Origin: Cycas panzhihuaensis
Taxonomy: Eukaryota; Cycadophyta
Length of the DNA stretch: 64,000 nucleotides
Assembly (NCBI GenBank): GCA_023213395.1
Contig: CM041465.1
Coordinates: 214,031,741 to 214,095,740 of the forward strand
Reading direction: 5' to 3'
The notes beneath the pieces were generated by a model. That model was not told the origin of the DNA, ran no database searches, and saw nothing but the letters and a program-made list of their open reading frames with translations. The translations under genes and the position numbers were made by a program. Positions 24,409 through 37,169 of the stretch are shown here, in pieces (the first letter of the stretch is position 1; each line of letters begins with the position of its first letter).

Positions 24409-24472
24409 ATAACACTTTTAAGCATATAATAAAAAATAGAAATATAGTCATTGTGATTATTTACGATAAGTA
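24409..24472. repeat. 64-bp direct repeat flanking element G, left copy
   Basis: ATAACACTTTTAAG through ATTTACGATAAGTA matches 30032-30095 (ATAACACTTTTAAG through ATTTAGGATAAGCA) over the whole 64 bp with only a few substitutions and small gaps. Each copy touches an LTR end of G exactly. Copia normally makes 5-bp target duplications. Confidence 0.9.
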
Positions 24473-24714
24473 TGTTGAGAAAATTGGGTCCCAATAACCA
24501 GAAACTGCCACCAAGATCTAAACCATGTTGTAACTAGTTGCAAGAATTGAAATTAAAATTTAATATGCAAGTTCTTATACTAGAGATAATATAATAAATA
24601 AATCAAAAAACTAAAGCATCACATATATACCATATATTATATTGTAAAACCCTAGCAGTGTGCTAGGGAAACATCTACACAAGAAAGCTATCAAGCTTTA
24701 TTATCCAAGAATAT

Positions 24715-24792
<78 letters not shown>

Positions 24793-25325
24793 GTATATAT
24801 GTATATATATATATATATGTATATGTATATATATGTATATGTATATTTATATATATATATGTGTGTGTGTATGTGTGTGTGTGTGTGTGTATATATATCT
24901 AAAATCTGTAGCAAAATGCTCACAATAATAACAACTAGCCATCTCTTGTCAATATAGTATATATAATCCATTAAACACCATCAACATAATGAAAAACACC
25001 CTAAATTAGGCTATATGAGAGAGTCATATAAGGCATAAATCTCGACCATCAAATCTAGGATATTTTAAATGAATGACCTTGATTCTCTTTACAATTTAAT
25101 ATGTTTTATCATGTTAGCTTTTTAAGTTGAGGGTTACTACCCTTGAACCCCTTCTTTATGGGGAGGGGAGGGGGGGGGGGGGGGTTCTAACTCCTCCCCC
25201 ACACCCCCTGGCTAAGGGGGACTCCTACCCCCCTTGGATTCCCCCACAAAAGTTTGGGGGAAAAACCACGCTAACAACATATCAAAATTTTTACCTCTAA
25301 AATACTATTGTCATATTATCTAACA
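24473..25325 (-). repeat. 3' LTR of element G, expanded by microsatellite
   Basis: On the minus strand it begins TGTTAGATAATATGACAA at 25325 and ends ATTTTCTCAACA at 24473. It contains the TA/TG array at 24715-24898 and a run of guanines at 25161-25184 that are absent or much shorter in the 5' LTR. Confidence 0.9.
24715..24898. repeat. (TA)n/(TG)n microsatellite within the 3' LTR of G
   Basis: About 65 bp of pure TA, then TATATG-type interruptions, then a (TG)n block ending near 24888. The 5' LTR has only ordinary sequence at the equivalent place (about 29600-29640), so the array grew after insertion. Confidence 0.95.
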
Positions 25326-25382
25326 ATCTCCACCTTAACAATAATTTACTTAATACCTTTCCTAGACTATTCATCACCTCTT

Positions 25383-28300
25383 CTACAAACTAAGAGAAGT
25401 CAAACACCATTTGAACTTCTCTAATAGTACTAGTTTTATTAACATGTTAATATAATTTTATTTTGAGTTAATCTTATCAAGTGCTACTCCATATATTTCC
25501 ATAACCTATCTAACAAAATGGTACTTAAGAGTAATATACTTTGTCCTACTATGAGAAGCTAGATTCATTGCTAAGTAAATGGCACTTTGGCTATTATAAA
25601 ATATCTTTACCTTTTCCTTTTTCCTTCAAAGCTCATCTAATAGACCCTACAACCAAATTACTTCCTTATAAGAATATGTTGCAGTAACATATTCTACTTC
25701 TATAGTCAATAATACAATTACACTTTGTAATTTTGACATCCAACTAAGCAGACCATTTATAAGAGTAAACATATAAATTGAAGTAGACCTTCTCTTATCT
25801 AAATCTCATGAAAAGTCTTAATCAACATACCCAAAAACCTTATCACCTATACCACTAAAGGTGATGTAATAGTCACTTGTTCCCCTAAAATACCAAAGCA
25901 TCCATTTCACTATTGTGTAATGTTCCTTTCTTAAATTTTCCATAAACCTACTAATTAGACTGACTGCATGTGAAATATCAAGTCTTATACATACCATGGT
26001 ATACATTAAACTTCCTACTACACTAGAATAAAGTACAATAGATATATACTCTTTTTCTTCTTCACTACTAAGACTCATACTCGAAGAAAGCTTGAAATGA
26101 GAAGCCAACAGGACACTAACTAGTTTCACATTTGCCATACCAAATCTGGTTAGTACCTTCTTTATATATTTTTACTATGATAACCATAACTTACCATTTT
26201 TCCTATCTCTATGTATCTATATGCCTAAGATTTATTTTATAGCTCCTAGATTCTTCATATCAAAAGTCCTAGCTAATTGAGCCTTTAGCATATTGATTTC
26301 TACCATACTCTTACTTGCAACCAGCATGTCATCAACATATAATATTAAGATAATAAATAAGCTATTGTCTAAGAATATAAAGTAAACACAATGATCATAC
26401 CCATTTCATTTGAAATTTTAGCTCTCCATGAAGGCATCAAACTTCTTGTATAATTGCTTCGAGATTACTTTAGGCCATATAATGATTTCCTAAGCATGTA
26501 AATAAGTCTTTTCCTGCCATCCTATACAAACCCTTTTAGCTAATCCATATAGATCTTCTCATCTAAATATCCATGTAGAAAAGTTATTTTTATATCTAAT
26601 TGCTCCAACTCTAAATCAAGAGAAGCTACCAATGCTAACATAACCCAAATTGAAATAGGTTTAATAACTAGTGAAAAAATCTCATGAAAATCAATACTTA
26701 GTTTATGTGCAAGGCCTTTAGCCACCAGTCTTGTCTTGTATTTATCAACCTTTCTATTAATATCTACTTTCTTATTAAAATCCCACCTATAACCAATAGT
26801 CTTCCTACCATGTAGAAGTTCTACCAAGTCCCATGAATTATTTTTCTTTAAAACATCTATCTCTTCCTACATAACCCTCTTCCACTTCTCATTATAGATA
26901 TCATCTACTACTTCCTAATAGTATGTAGGCTCACCATCATTAGAAACCAAAGTAATAGAAATCGAAGTGCTATATATGTCATGTGGATGATTGGCTCATG
27001 TAGATCTTCTAACAATTGGTAGAAGAGTGTCCACATACTCCTATAAATCTATTGTAGATTCATCTTCAAAAAGCTCTTCTTGCTTTTTTATTTCCAAAGA
27101 TGGTTAGGTCTTAAGCTTGACCTATTGATGTTCAACTTTCTACTCCTATTTTACTTCAACTTCTATACTATTTTATTTTAGAAATAGAGATTTATCAAAT
27201 ATGATATCTCTATTAATAGTGATTTTATGGGCAGTAGGAACCCACAACCTGTATCCCTTCATACCATGTCTATCACCAAAATTAATAAAGATATATCTCT
27301 TGGAATTTGGGGTTTAACTTTGAATGTTAACTTTTATTAATCAAGGCATAAGCATCATAACCAAAAACTTTCAAATTTGAATAGTCATATAGATATCTAA
27401 TCCATACCTCTTTATGAATCTTGTAATCTATTGTAAGTAATAGTGACCTATTTATCAAATAATAAGCTATTTAAATAGTTTCTATCCATAAGCTCTGCTC
27501 CACTCCTACATTATGTAGTATGCTTCTCACTCTTTCCAAGAGTGTCCTATTCATATACTTAGTTATACCATTCTATTGTGGACTATAGCTAGTGGTCTTA
27601 TGCCTTTCGATCCCAACTTCTTTACAATAGTTTTTAAACTCCAAGGAGTTGAACTTATCTCCATTGTTAGTTCTTAAATATTTAATTAACCTGCCAATGC
27701 TCTTCTTAACTAGAGCCTTGAACTACTTAAACACATTGAAAGTATCAAATTTCCTTTTCATAAAATAGACCCATGCCTTTCTGGAGTAATTATCTATAAA
27801 TGTGACAAAGTATAATGATCCTTGATAAGATATTATAAGGGCTGGTCTCTACACATCTGAATGTACATAATCTATAGAACACCTTTACTAGTGTCACTCC
27901 CTACTTTAAACCTGAGTCTACACTACTTTCCAAAAATATAATGTTTATAAAATGTTAAATCTGAAAGCTACAAGTTAGGAAGTAAATTATGGTTTATCAT
28001 CATCTTAAGTCCTCTCTCACTTATGTGCCCAAGTCTTTGATGCCATAATTGAGTTGGATCTTTTGTAGTCTTTGATACTATAGTTGTATTGCTAACATCT
28101 ACACTTCCCACCAAAATGTAAAGGTTTTCTTTCTTTAAGGCTTTCATAATAGCCAAGGCACCCATTAACACCTTCAAGATTCTTTCGTGACCTGTGTACT
28201 TATAACCACCAGAATCTAGTTTACCTAAGGAAATCAAATTCCTTTTTAGATTAGGTACATGTTTAACTTTAATTAATATTCTCACTACGCCATTAAATAT

Positions 28301-29303
28301 TTTAATTTTGATGCTACTAATGTCCATTGTCTTATAGGAAACTTCATTTTCCATAAGCACATCACTGCCATTAAGAGGTTGGTATGATGAAAATCAACTC
28401 TTCTGTGGATACATATAGTATGAAGCACACAAATCTAATAACCAATAATGATGAAAATGGGAAATATTATAAGCAACTAAGATATCATCATCATTTGTAC
28501 CTTGATTTAACTCCACCTAATTAGCCTCCTTGGTAAGATCTTCCTTTTCTTAGAACTCCTTCCTTTTGTAGTAATCCTTCTTAAGGTGACTTGTTTGATT
28601 ACAGTACCAATATCTAAGCTTACTCTTTTTGCCTTTTGACTTTAACCTTGACGTGTTCCTAGAGCTTTTTTCTCTCTCAATTGTTTTGCCTCTTGCTATC
28701 ATAGCTTCTAGTATGGAGGTTTCAAGACTAGACTTCCTCCTTACCTCTTCCTTTAGTAAATCACTCATAACAAAATCATAGTCTAATTCATCTGTAGTAC
28801 TAAAACTAATTAAAGTGATAATATTATCCTAAGATTTCGGTAATGAACATAACAAGGTAAACATTATCCTCATTCTCAATTGTGACATCAATACTAGCTA
28901 ACTGACAAATAAGAGTATTGAAAATATTTAAATAATTAGGAATTTTTGTACCTTCTTTCATCCATAATAAGTACAATTACATATTTAAGTAGATTTGATT
29001 CATTATTGATTTGGTCATATATAAGCCTTCCAACTAGGTCCATAATCCTACTGTTATCTTCTCCCTTACAATGTTAAATAGAACTTTGCCTACTAAGTAT
29101 AATTATATTATGCTAAGAGCCCTTTTGTCTAGATCATCTTATTCGTCATCGTCCATCCTTGTGGCTTTCTTCGATTTGCATATTAGAGTTTTGTACAATC
29201 CTCGTCGTACCAAAACATCATATGCTTTCAGCTTCCACAACTTGAAATTTTTCTTGTTATTGATTTTTTCCACCTCAAACTTTATATTAATTAGTTTTAC
29301 CAT
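25383..29303 (-). pseudogene. Element G gag-pol (Tnt1-like copia), decayed
   Basis: Gag starts at an ATG at 29303 (MVKLINIKFEVEKINNKKNF, then KLKAYDVLVRRGLYKTL). The knuckle near 28590 reads YWYCNQTSHLKKDYYKRK with two Cys changed to Tyr. The protease-adjacent region has VLMENEVSYKTMDISSIKI, and the gag-pre-integrase block has LWHQRLGHISERGLKMM near 27990-28050. Integrase traces lie at 27300-27900. RT includes SWDLVELLHGRKTIGYRW near 26800, YKTRLVAKGL near 26710 and LEQLDIKITFLHGYLDE near 26580. The VGSLMYTMVCIRLDISHAV block lies near 26000. RNase H ends at 25383. The longest open part is 130 codons (27968-28360). Confidence 0.9.
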
Positions 29304-29361
29304 TTGGTGTAGAAAAATCTGATACCAAAACCTTCATAAACTTGTTACAAAAATAAAAGTA

Positions 29362-29373
29362 GTTGTGATACCA
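29362..29373 (-). other. Primer-binding site of element G
   Basis: Minus-strand TGGTATCACAAC, two bases inside the 5' LTR edge. It is a variant of the usual initiator-Met site. Confidence 0.7.
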
Positions 29374-29375
29374 TT

Positions 29376-30031
29376 TATTGAGAAAACTAAGTCTCAATAA
29401 CCAAAAACCACCACCAAAATCTAAACTATTTTACAACTACTTATAGGAATTGAAACTAAATTTAACATACAAGTTCTTAAACCAGAGATAATATAATAAA
29501 TAAGTTAGAAAGCTAAAGCAACACATATACATAAGATATAATGTGGTAAAACCCTAGAAGTATGCCATATAGGAAAGGTATCAATCTTTATTATCTAAGA
29601 ATAGAGAAATATACATAATCTATAGTAGAATACTCATAGCAATAATAACCAACCATTTCTTCTTAATATAGTATATCTAATACATCAAATACTATCAACA
29701 TAATGGAAAAACACCCTAAATCAGGCTATATGAGAGAGTCATACAAGGTACAAATCTCAACCATCAAATCTGGGGTATTTTGAATGAACGACCTTGATTC
29801 TCCTTACAATTTAGTATGTTTTACAGTACTATCTTTTTGGGTTAGTGGCTACCACCCCCAAACCCCCTCTTTATATGGGGGGATAGGGTGTTTGTTCTAG
29901 CACCCCTGCTCCCCCCAACCAAGGGGTTCTCCCACCTTCCTTAGATCCTACTATAAAAGTTTGGGGAGAAACCTCATTACCAACCTATTAAAAATTTTGC
30001 CTCTAAAATATTGTTGTTATATTATTTAACA
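29376..30031 (-). repeat. 5' LTR of element G
   Basis: 656 bp. On the minus strand it begins TGTTAAATAATATAACAA at 30031 and ends TTTTCTCAATA at 29376. It aligns to 24473-25325 outside the microsatellite. Confidence 0.9.
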
Positions 30032-30095
30032 ATAACACTTTTAAGTATAAGAAAAAAAATAGAAATATAGTCATTATGATTATTTAGGATAAGCA
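30032..30095. repeat. 64-bp direct repeat flanking element G, right copy
   Basis: Matches 24409-24472 and begins at the base after the 5' LTR. Confidence 0.9.
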
Positions 30096-30099
30096 TATC

Positions 30100-30136
30100 C
30101 TATGTATGTCTATGTGCGTGTGTGTCTATATACATC

Positions 30137-30175
<39 letters not shown>

Positions 30176-30290
30176 GTGTGTGTGTGTATGTGTATGCATG
30201 TATATGTGTATGTGTATATATGTATATACACACACACACACACACATATATGTATGCGTGTATATGTGTGTATGTATATTTATTAAGATC
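30100..30290. repeat. TG/TA/CA microsatellite
   Basis: Compound array of (TG)n, (TA)n and (CA)n beside the right flank of G. Open frames across it are repeat artefacts. Confidence 0.95.
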
Positions 30291-30300
30291 TTAAATCTAT

Positions 30301-33300
30301 GTGTATTTGTGTATATTTACATCACACACAGTATTCATATGTACATATATATGCACATACCTACATACATCGTTTATAATCACACTTAACACTCACCATT
30401 TCATAATTGCTATTATAAGTATTTTACTACATTAAGCATATTATTACTATTTATAACTTTTACAATACTAGTATAACCCCTTATTTTAAAATTCCTCATA
30501 AAAATAGTATTATCCCAACTCTATAACACTAAGTAGGAACTCACAAGTTTAATCACTATGTGATTTCACCATGCCTCCCAAGAAAATAGTCACAAAAATA
30601 CCATATCACTAAAATATAGAAGGTTCTACTTTGCCCAAGAAAATAAAAGTAATGAAAGATAATATTCAAAGAATTCACATCATGCATAGTACTATGCATA
30701 CAAACCTTCAAGACTTAAGAGTGATATAAGATAAAATATAGCAAAGACAAGAGGAAATGATAGTACTAGTGGAAAGAGAAAATTGTAAGTTATAGCTTGA
30801 ATGATGGCTCATAAAAAATTAAATTTTACATAAATATATCCACATATAAATTTGGTGACTAGATCTAACTAGAAGAGTTATAAACTAAGTTAGAAAGAAT
30901 GTCCCTAAATGGGAATATTATGCATAATCTAGATAACGTATAAATTTCCTATAATATACTAGATAGATATTCCTTTATTTAGAGAAACATTTAGTTTAAA
31001 AACTTAATAGAATAATACTTGAGCTTAAATCAATTTAAAAATGAATTTCACACCTAAGAGCCAAGAACTTGGGAGAACCATACCATACACAACTAGCTTA
31101 TACCTTTTAAAAAGACTAATAATCATAGAATATATAAAAAAATTGAGAGTTTACTTAGTAAGGCTAATATGTAGCCAAAATTGGTATTAAATCTCTATGA
31201 TAGAAACTTAAGAGTTGATTTAAAGACATAGTTATGAAAAGTCAAGCCTAAAATACTTGAAGAGGTTATTCATATAACATGATGGTTAGAAGCATAAAAT
31301 TAAGTATATTATAATAGAGACATAATTTTATAAATAAAATAAGAAATGCCCTAAAACTACCCTAGCTAAATAGAAAACAAAATAGCTAAGGAGTAATCCC
31401 ATGGCCAAGTGGAAGCCACTTATCACCCAAAGAGCAATATGAAAGGAATGGAGGAGGGGAAAGCAAGCTATATTATAAATATAATAATAAGAAGATGTCA
31501 AGATATCCTAAAATATTAAAAAGGACTTGAAAATAACTATGTTAAATTAATGTAGAGGGGAGAATCCAGTTGAATCATAAAATAATAAAGAAGACAAAGT
31601 AGTAATAATAAACATAGTTAAGATATATAAGCCTTAAATGTCCATAGCTTCGAAAGGCTAAACACCTTAAAGTTAGCAAGATTCATAGAGAAGATGGTTT
31701 GATGAATTTGGCCAATCATAATAGGCTGACTATAGTGACTACACTAAAGTGCAATCCATTTTAGTAACCCTTAAGGAAGAGTCCTTGCCTAATAGTGGAT
31801 TTTCTCTCAAGGAAGGGAAGGGTAACAATTCAAATAAGAAACATTTGCATGTAATAAGAAACCAAAATAAATCTACATATAATATCAAACCAAAGCTATG
31901 TGTAACAACTAGGATGCATTCTGTTTGCATTTATACATCAAACAATATGCATGCAAGTGAATACAAGCAAAAGAGACATAAAAGGCAAGTGAGATCTAGG
32001 TGCAAATGCTATACTTATGGTTATCCTATCACCTACTTTTTTACTTCTTTTTCTACCTATCATAGGTATTCAATAGTATGTAAAAAAGTAAAGATATGGG
32101 TAATTAATCAATTATGAGCTCAAGTTCAAGACCCATAATATTAAACCTTACAAAATGAAGATTTTTTCCTTTTCCTTATATATGTAAATGGAATAAGTAA
32201 AAGTAATCAAGGTAAACAAGTTGAGAGCAAGAAGTAATTCACTTTGATTTCTTTTACTCATTCCACCCTTTTTAATAATTTTAAGACTAAGAAAAAATAT
32301 ATATCTTTAAAGTAAAGAAATTTATGTATTTGGTGATTAGATTTAACATTGAAACAACTCTTCTCACTTGGAATCCCTCCTTTATATGCAAGTAAAACTC
32401 AATGATGAAAATAAAAGGATATAAGGATTGCAAAGATAGGCAAAATAAGAATATCTCTTATATGCAATACTTAAAATGAGTAAGAATGATTTCTAGCTAT
32501 CATAAAATAGAAAGGTAACTTTTGCATGTGAGGAAAAGACCTCTTTAGACTAATAACTATCTCCAATTTCTAGTTCTACCTGCTCTCAAGAGTTTGGGAA
32601 TCTATAAGATAACACTTTAAAGGGCCAAACTCATTAAGGAATGGGAGAAAAAGAGAATTATAGAGTAACAATCACTCAAATAAAGGATTAAAACATTTGT
32701 AATAAGCCAAATATATTATTGAACCATGTAATCATAATATTGATGAAATTTAAATAACTAAAATAAGAGCAACATTTTTTTTACTTTTTTAAAAACATTT
32801 ATTTAAATAAGATCTACTAGTAATAAAACTAAATAATTTTACCTCAAAAGATGATTGAATCCAACAATATTTACCTCAAAATGGTATCAAGTATTTTCCC
32901 AAACTTCATGATCAAGTTCTTAACGCCATAAGAATGGGAGGAACAATGACAAAAGCATTATAAAAGAGGACAACAACATAAACAAAGGTAGTAGAAATTA
33001 TAAGAGATTGATTTCAATGGATGAATGAGTAAGAGAACCTAATAACTAAGTAAGATATAGGGTAAATATAGTCTATTATTCCCCACAACAAGTTAAACTA
33101 GGTCTCATAAGGATAGATCCCCAATTAGATCTCTAATACTATGGGTAAGACAAGATAAATCTCCTAAAATACTAGGAAAATCACTTAAGAGATAGTACAC
33201 ACCATAAAACTTTGAAACCTCTATCTCAAAAGGTCATATATAGATTCTTATACTACTAATAGATCCTAAAAGACTATTAATAAATGCCCTCTTTTGCCCT

Positions 33301-34130
33301 TAACTCCCCTAGATCATAGAATCAATCTCAGTTAGAAATTATGCCATGATTTTTGGTCATGATCTCCCTAATTTCCAACCAAAACTATATATGGATAGAT
33401 CTCTAGAGGTCAATAGGTAGTTGAGGAGGGTCAAGTGATGAGTCCTTAAAGATCTATGTGGAAGTCATTGAGAAAAATGGGGAAATTAACATTTCTATTA
33501 AAAAACTTTTATAAATAACATAGTAGAAAACATGATTTTCTTCATAAAAGGTGATGGTTGTATTTTATCAAGGATCAAAAATGCAATTTCATTAATAAAA
33601 CATGATGGTCACATTTTATTTATAAATTTGTATGTTTAACATAACTAAAAATATGATAAAGAGGAAATGATTAAAAATCAAAACAAAATAAAAATTTTCT
33701 TAGATAAATCAATCTATTGAAGAGTATTTGGTTAAAATATTGAATGATAGAGCTAGAATTAGTGAGAATCAAGTCCCAAAAATGAGGAAAAACATGTGAA
33801 CAAAACCAAATAAGGTAAGTTATAACAACATTAAAGTACCAAGTGAAACAACAAACGTGATGGTTAAACAAGATGATTTTATGTTGGACAAAAGACAAGA
33901 CATGCTCCACAATACTAGTCATCAACAAGTGGATAACCACCATCACATATAATTAATCATTGAGTAACCATATCATAGTTTATGGTGACATGATAATAGT
34001 CCAAAACAAATACAAAGATAACTAATTCATGATATTATGAATCAAGAACCAATCATTGACTGCAGAGAATAATAAACACACAACCATATGCATGCATTAG
34101 TGTCCATCATTAAATAGTTTATAGTATAAA
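30301..34130. other. AT-rich stretch without a supported gene
   Basis: No convincing coding similarity. At 30571 a short reading MPPKKIVTKIPYH with later NLQDLRVI-DKI-QRQEEM vaguely recalls the start of a gypsy gag, but nothing follows it. At 31749-32117 there is a 122-codon open frame of no recognisable family. About 33500-34130 may be the LTR of the gypsy remnant on its right, because a polypurine-like run ends at 34180. Confidence 0.5.
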
Positions 34131-34139
34131 ACCTACTAA

Positions 34140-34720
34140 TCAATGTAACTACATGAGGAGGCCTAATTTTGGTGAAATATTTTCTCCCTTTGTCACCAAA
34201 AGCTCCTACTTGAGAGTGAAAGTAGGATGGTAAATAATGGCAACTTAGAGTCAAGATTGATTATGTTATTGATGTTGTAATGAAAGTAAAACCTAAATGA
34301 TGGGACTACATATGATAGGATAATGGTAAAAATTACCTTGATTAACACTGGGTCCAACAAAACTAAATAAAAATACTCTTGAACTACAATTAAAATAATG
34401 ATCATGACCATTAATGATAATAAATTTCCCATAAAGTTGATGGGACTTATCAAGTGATTATTGCCATAATTTAACTTTAGTACTAATGCTTATGAGGTAA
34501 AGTCCCATGTCATAGTATAATAGAAAAGATTGTCATAGTTTATGCTCATTAATAGATGAGTTTTTAGAGCTAAATACTACTAGAGTTTAAGATCATTAGT
34601 AGGTGGCTTTTTAGAGCATGACTATCATAGTTTAGGCTCTTCAATAGATGGATTCTCAAAACAGAAGCTCAATATTAGATGACCTTTAGAGTGGAGCTAG
34701 TTTATACTCATTTCCAAATA
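34140..34720 (-). repeat. Gypsy 3' end: tandem repeats, polypurine tract and LTR start (copy 1)
   Basis: On the minus strand it holds degenerate units of about 46 bp (CATAGTTTA / ATTAATAGATGA / TTTTTAGAGC on the + strand; 34531, 34577 and 34623), then GGTGACAAAGGGAGAAAA and an LTR-like start TATTTCACCAAAATTAGGCC at 34179. The same arrangement recurs at 38760-39341. Confidence 0.65.
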
Positions 34721-34769
34721 GTGCCCCTAGCCTAAAACAAGAGTTATCCAAGTCAGTTATCTAGAATAT

Positions 34770-35050
34770 AAGACATTAAGGAATTAGCTTTAGTGTTGTA
34801 AGTGCATGATATATATTATATAGTGAATAATAAGAAAGAAGACAATAATAATAAAGCTTGATGATTAAGGGTAAGCAACTGAGGAGAATGAACATGATAT
34901 ATGTCAACTAACTAATATACCACTAATTGAGAATTGGAATACAAATTGATTGTACCATAACAAGAGTGTAATATATCTCTCAAAGCTCCTATAACTGCCA
35001 TATACTTAGCTTTATTATTAGTTTCTCAAGATAAAAACATGACAGGGGAG
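34770..35050 (-). pseudogene. RNase H-like domain of the gypsy remnant
   Basis: Minus-strand reading ETNNKAKYMAVIGALRDIL, then INLYSNSQLVVYQL and, further on, YISCTYNTKANSLMSYILD. This matches the order T-N-N-x-A-E-Y-x-A-L-I, L-x-x-Y-S-D-S-Q-L-V and N-x-x-A-D-x-L-A of the second-type RNase H (RVT_3 family) seen in plant Ty3/gypsy elements. It lies downstream of the integrase in the same orientation, just before the tandem repeats and polypurine tract. Frameshifts and at least one stop are present. Confidence 0.6.
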
Positions 35051-36319
35051 GTTAAAATATTTACTAACTGATCATGAATTACCCATATAGAAGTAGACAA
35101 TCCTAGGTTACCTCTATTATCTCTATTAGTATGTATACTTAATACCATGACCAAAGAGGAATAATACTCAGAGTCTAAGTGATCGATAAGGGAAGGGGCA
35201 GGAATTAATCTATAAGGAATTGGTTATCATATAGAAGAAGTTAGTTTCAACTATAAATTGAGATAAGTAGGATCATGACTAAGCTAACAACAATACTATA
35301 ATGGTATTGAATAGGTTTTAATTATAATTGAGGCCATGGTGGGCCCATGCAACTAGATCTAAAGGTCCTAAATGACACACCCAAATGAACTTGATCTACA
35401 ATGAAAATAGGTGGAGGTGAACTTGTCACATGACTTGCTCTAGATAGTAAGAGGGTGCTAAGGATAAATAGATAGCTTTACCTACTTACTTTTTTTTTTC
35501 TTAGATGAGGGTCATGGTAAACCGAGCATCACTAAACCCACTTTCTAGAAGATACTCATTCATTGCCTTAACTATAATTATCATATGATTTTTACTAAGA
35601 TAAGATGAAGAGAAAATATATAACACATTAACCATGAAATACTCTCTCACAGTGTAGCAAAGATTATAATTTTTAATAAAACTAGGATGATAATGGCTAT
35701 TAACCAAGTTCCAAAAAGATTAAATTATGGGAGTAGAAAGGATCTCTAAATCACAATAGCCCTAAGTATAAAGGGGATGGTAGAAAAATAAGTAACAACA
35801 GTAAGAGTATAGTAAAATAATACTAATGATAGTATTAAAAATACCAGGCCAAGTAATTATATATAAAAGGTATAAGAGTAAACCAAACCTCTATATTAAA
35901 AGATAAGTATCAAAAGAGAATAAAATATTTCATGCACTAACTAAAGCTAACAATTTAGGCTCTATATATGGTTATAATTTTGAAGATAGAGCTAGGGCCT
36001 AACTTCTTTCCTAAGTCTGGAACTTAGAAGAGAAGGTTAAGAGAGGATTAATAAGAGCACCCAAAGTAAAGGTATAAACCTAATAAGCAAATCTTGTGTC
36101 TATCGAAGAGATAATAGTCTTACATGGTCACTAAGAATAATTTATATATAGTAGAGCTTAAAGCTTAATCAATAATAGAAGTGAAGAAAGACAAAAGTTT
36201 CTATAGCATAAAAGTGATTGTTATGAAGACAAGATAAAGACGATTGTCCCTAGTTTTAGCTCATTAGATAATAAAGATCTTGGAGCTATAGTTTACCCTT
36301 ATTGTAGAGAAAGTGAGAT
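35051..36319. other. Spacer between gypsy integrase and RNase H
   Basis: About 1.25 kb. The 400 bp nearest the RNase H, minus strand, may be the N-terminal part of that domain, but the reading is too broken to claim. The rest shows nothing recognisable. Confidence 0.45.
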
Positions 36320-37160
36320 GTTGTAAGTGTTAAGCATAATTTTTTTGTACGAATTGAGAATTAATGAGCTTTTAAATATCTAATCCTTCTAGAGTTGAGA
36401 TATGGTAAGCACTATTTTCCAAATCTTTAATAACTAGATATGGTCTTGCCTATTTAGGTGTAAACTTTAATTGTCTATCATGTAAATATTCTAGATTTAG
36501 GACTTTGTCTCTAATACAAAACTTATGAGGTCTTAGCTTTCTGTCATATGATACGTAGGCTCTATCTTTTGAAATAGGATTATTTTGCATGGTAGTCAAA
36601 TGTGTCTCATTAATCTTTTCTATCTCTAAGAGACAAGCCTCTCTCTGAAATTCCTTATAAGTATATTCCTTCAAGGAAATTCGTAAATATGGTATTTCAA
36701 TTTCTAGAGGTAAAATACCCTCAGCTCCATAAACTAAGTAAGATGATATCATACTAATATCATTTCTAATTGATGTGTGATATACCCATAATATAGGAAA
36801 TAATTATATATACCAATTACAATGAGAGGTGGCTACAATCTTCGATAAAATCTTGGCCAATATCTTATTAAAAGCTTCCACTTGTCCATCGGCTTAGGGG
36901 TGGTAAGGAGCCAAGAATTGATAAGTGATATAAAATATTTCACATAACTCTTTGACATGAGGACTATAACATAAGGTTCCATTATTAGCAATAATAACAT
37001 CTTGGTTGGGCTTCAAATAGATCTAGGTCAAATATCTCCTAACTAGCGGTATGTTTTCTTTTGTCTCAAGTCTAAGCTAGGAGACAAGAGACCTAAAGGT
37101 ATGTAAGGGACCAATTTTTCCAACTCCTAAGAAGGAATCTCTACCTGATTATGTCATCTA
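36320..37160 (-). pseudogene. Ty3/gypsy integrase, C-terminal two-thirds
   Basis: Minus-strand reading PNQDVIIANNGTLCYSPHVK (second catalytic Asp changed to Asn), APYHP-ADGQVEAFNKIL (Glu present), WVYHTSIRNDISMISSYLVY and GAEGILPLEIEIPYLRI. After KLRPHKFCIRDKVLNLEY comes QLKFTPK-ARPYLVIKDLEN and SAYHISTLEG, a GPY/F-type C-terminal module. This is typical of plant Ty3/gypsy. The 100-codon stretch 36450-36752 is open, and stops and a frameshift lie elsewhere. No RT or protease was found upstream. Confidence 0.85.
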
Positions 37161-37169
37161 ACTAAGATA

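Larger units (their letters stand above)
24473..30031 (-). mobile_element. Element G: complete Tnt1-like copia element
   Basis: Minus-strand copia with LTRs 24473-25325 and 29376-30031 whose ends read TGTTAG...TCAACA / TCAATA. A primer-binding site TGGTATCACAAC (29362-29373) and a polypurine tract TTAAGGTGGAGAT (25326-25338) are present. The length difference between LTRs (853 against 656 bp) comes mainly from a TA/TG microsatellite and a G-run in the 3' LTR. Same family as element A. The flanks carry a 64-bp direct repeat instead of a 5-bp duplication. Confidence 0.92.

Noticed and set aside
24675-24971. 98-codon minus-strand open frame
   Set aside because: Translation of the TA/TG array within the LTR of G.
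30102-30389. Open frames of 62-95 codons rich in Tyr, Val, Cys and Ile
   Set aside because: They are translations of the TG/TA/CA microsatellite, not genes.
30571-30790. Possible gypsy gag start (MPPKKIVTK)
   Set aside because: Only a short N-terminal resemblance. No capsid or knuckle follows, and several stops.
32017-32100. Inverted repeat TTTTTTACTT ... GTAAAAAAGT as a hairpin RNA
   Set aside because: Short, AT-rich arms are expected by chance in this composition.
31749-32117. 122-codon + strand open frame
   Set aside because: No recognisable domain or codon pattern, and surrounded by AT-rich DNA. Not enough to call a gene.
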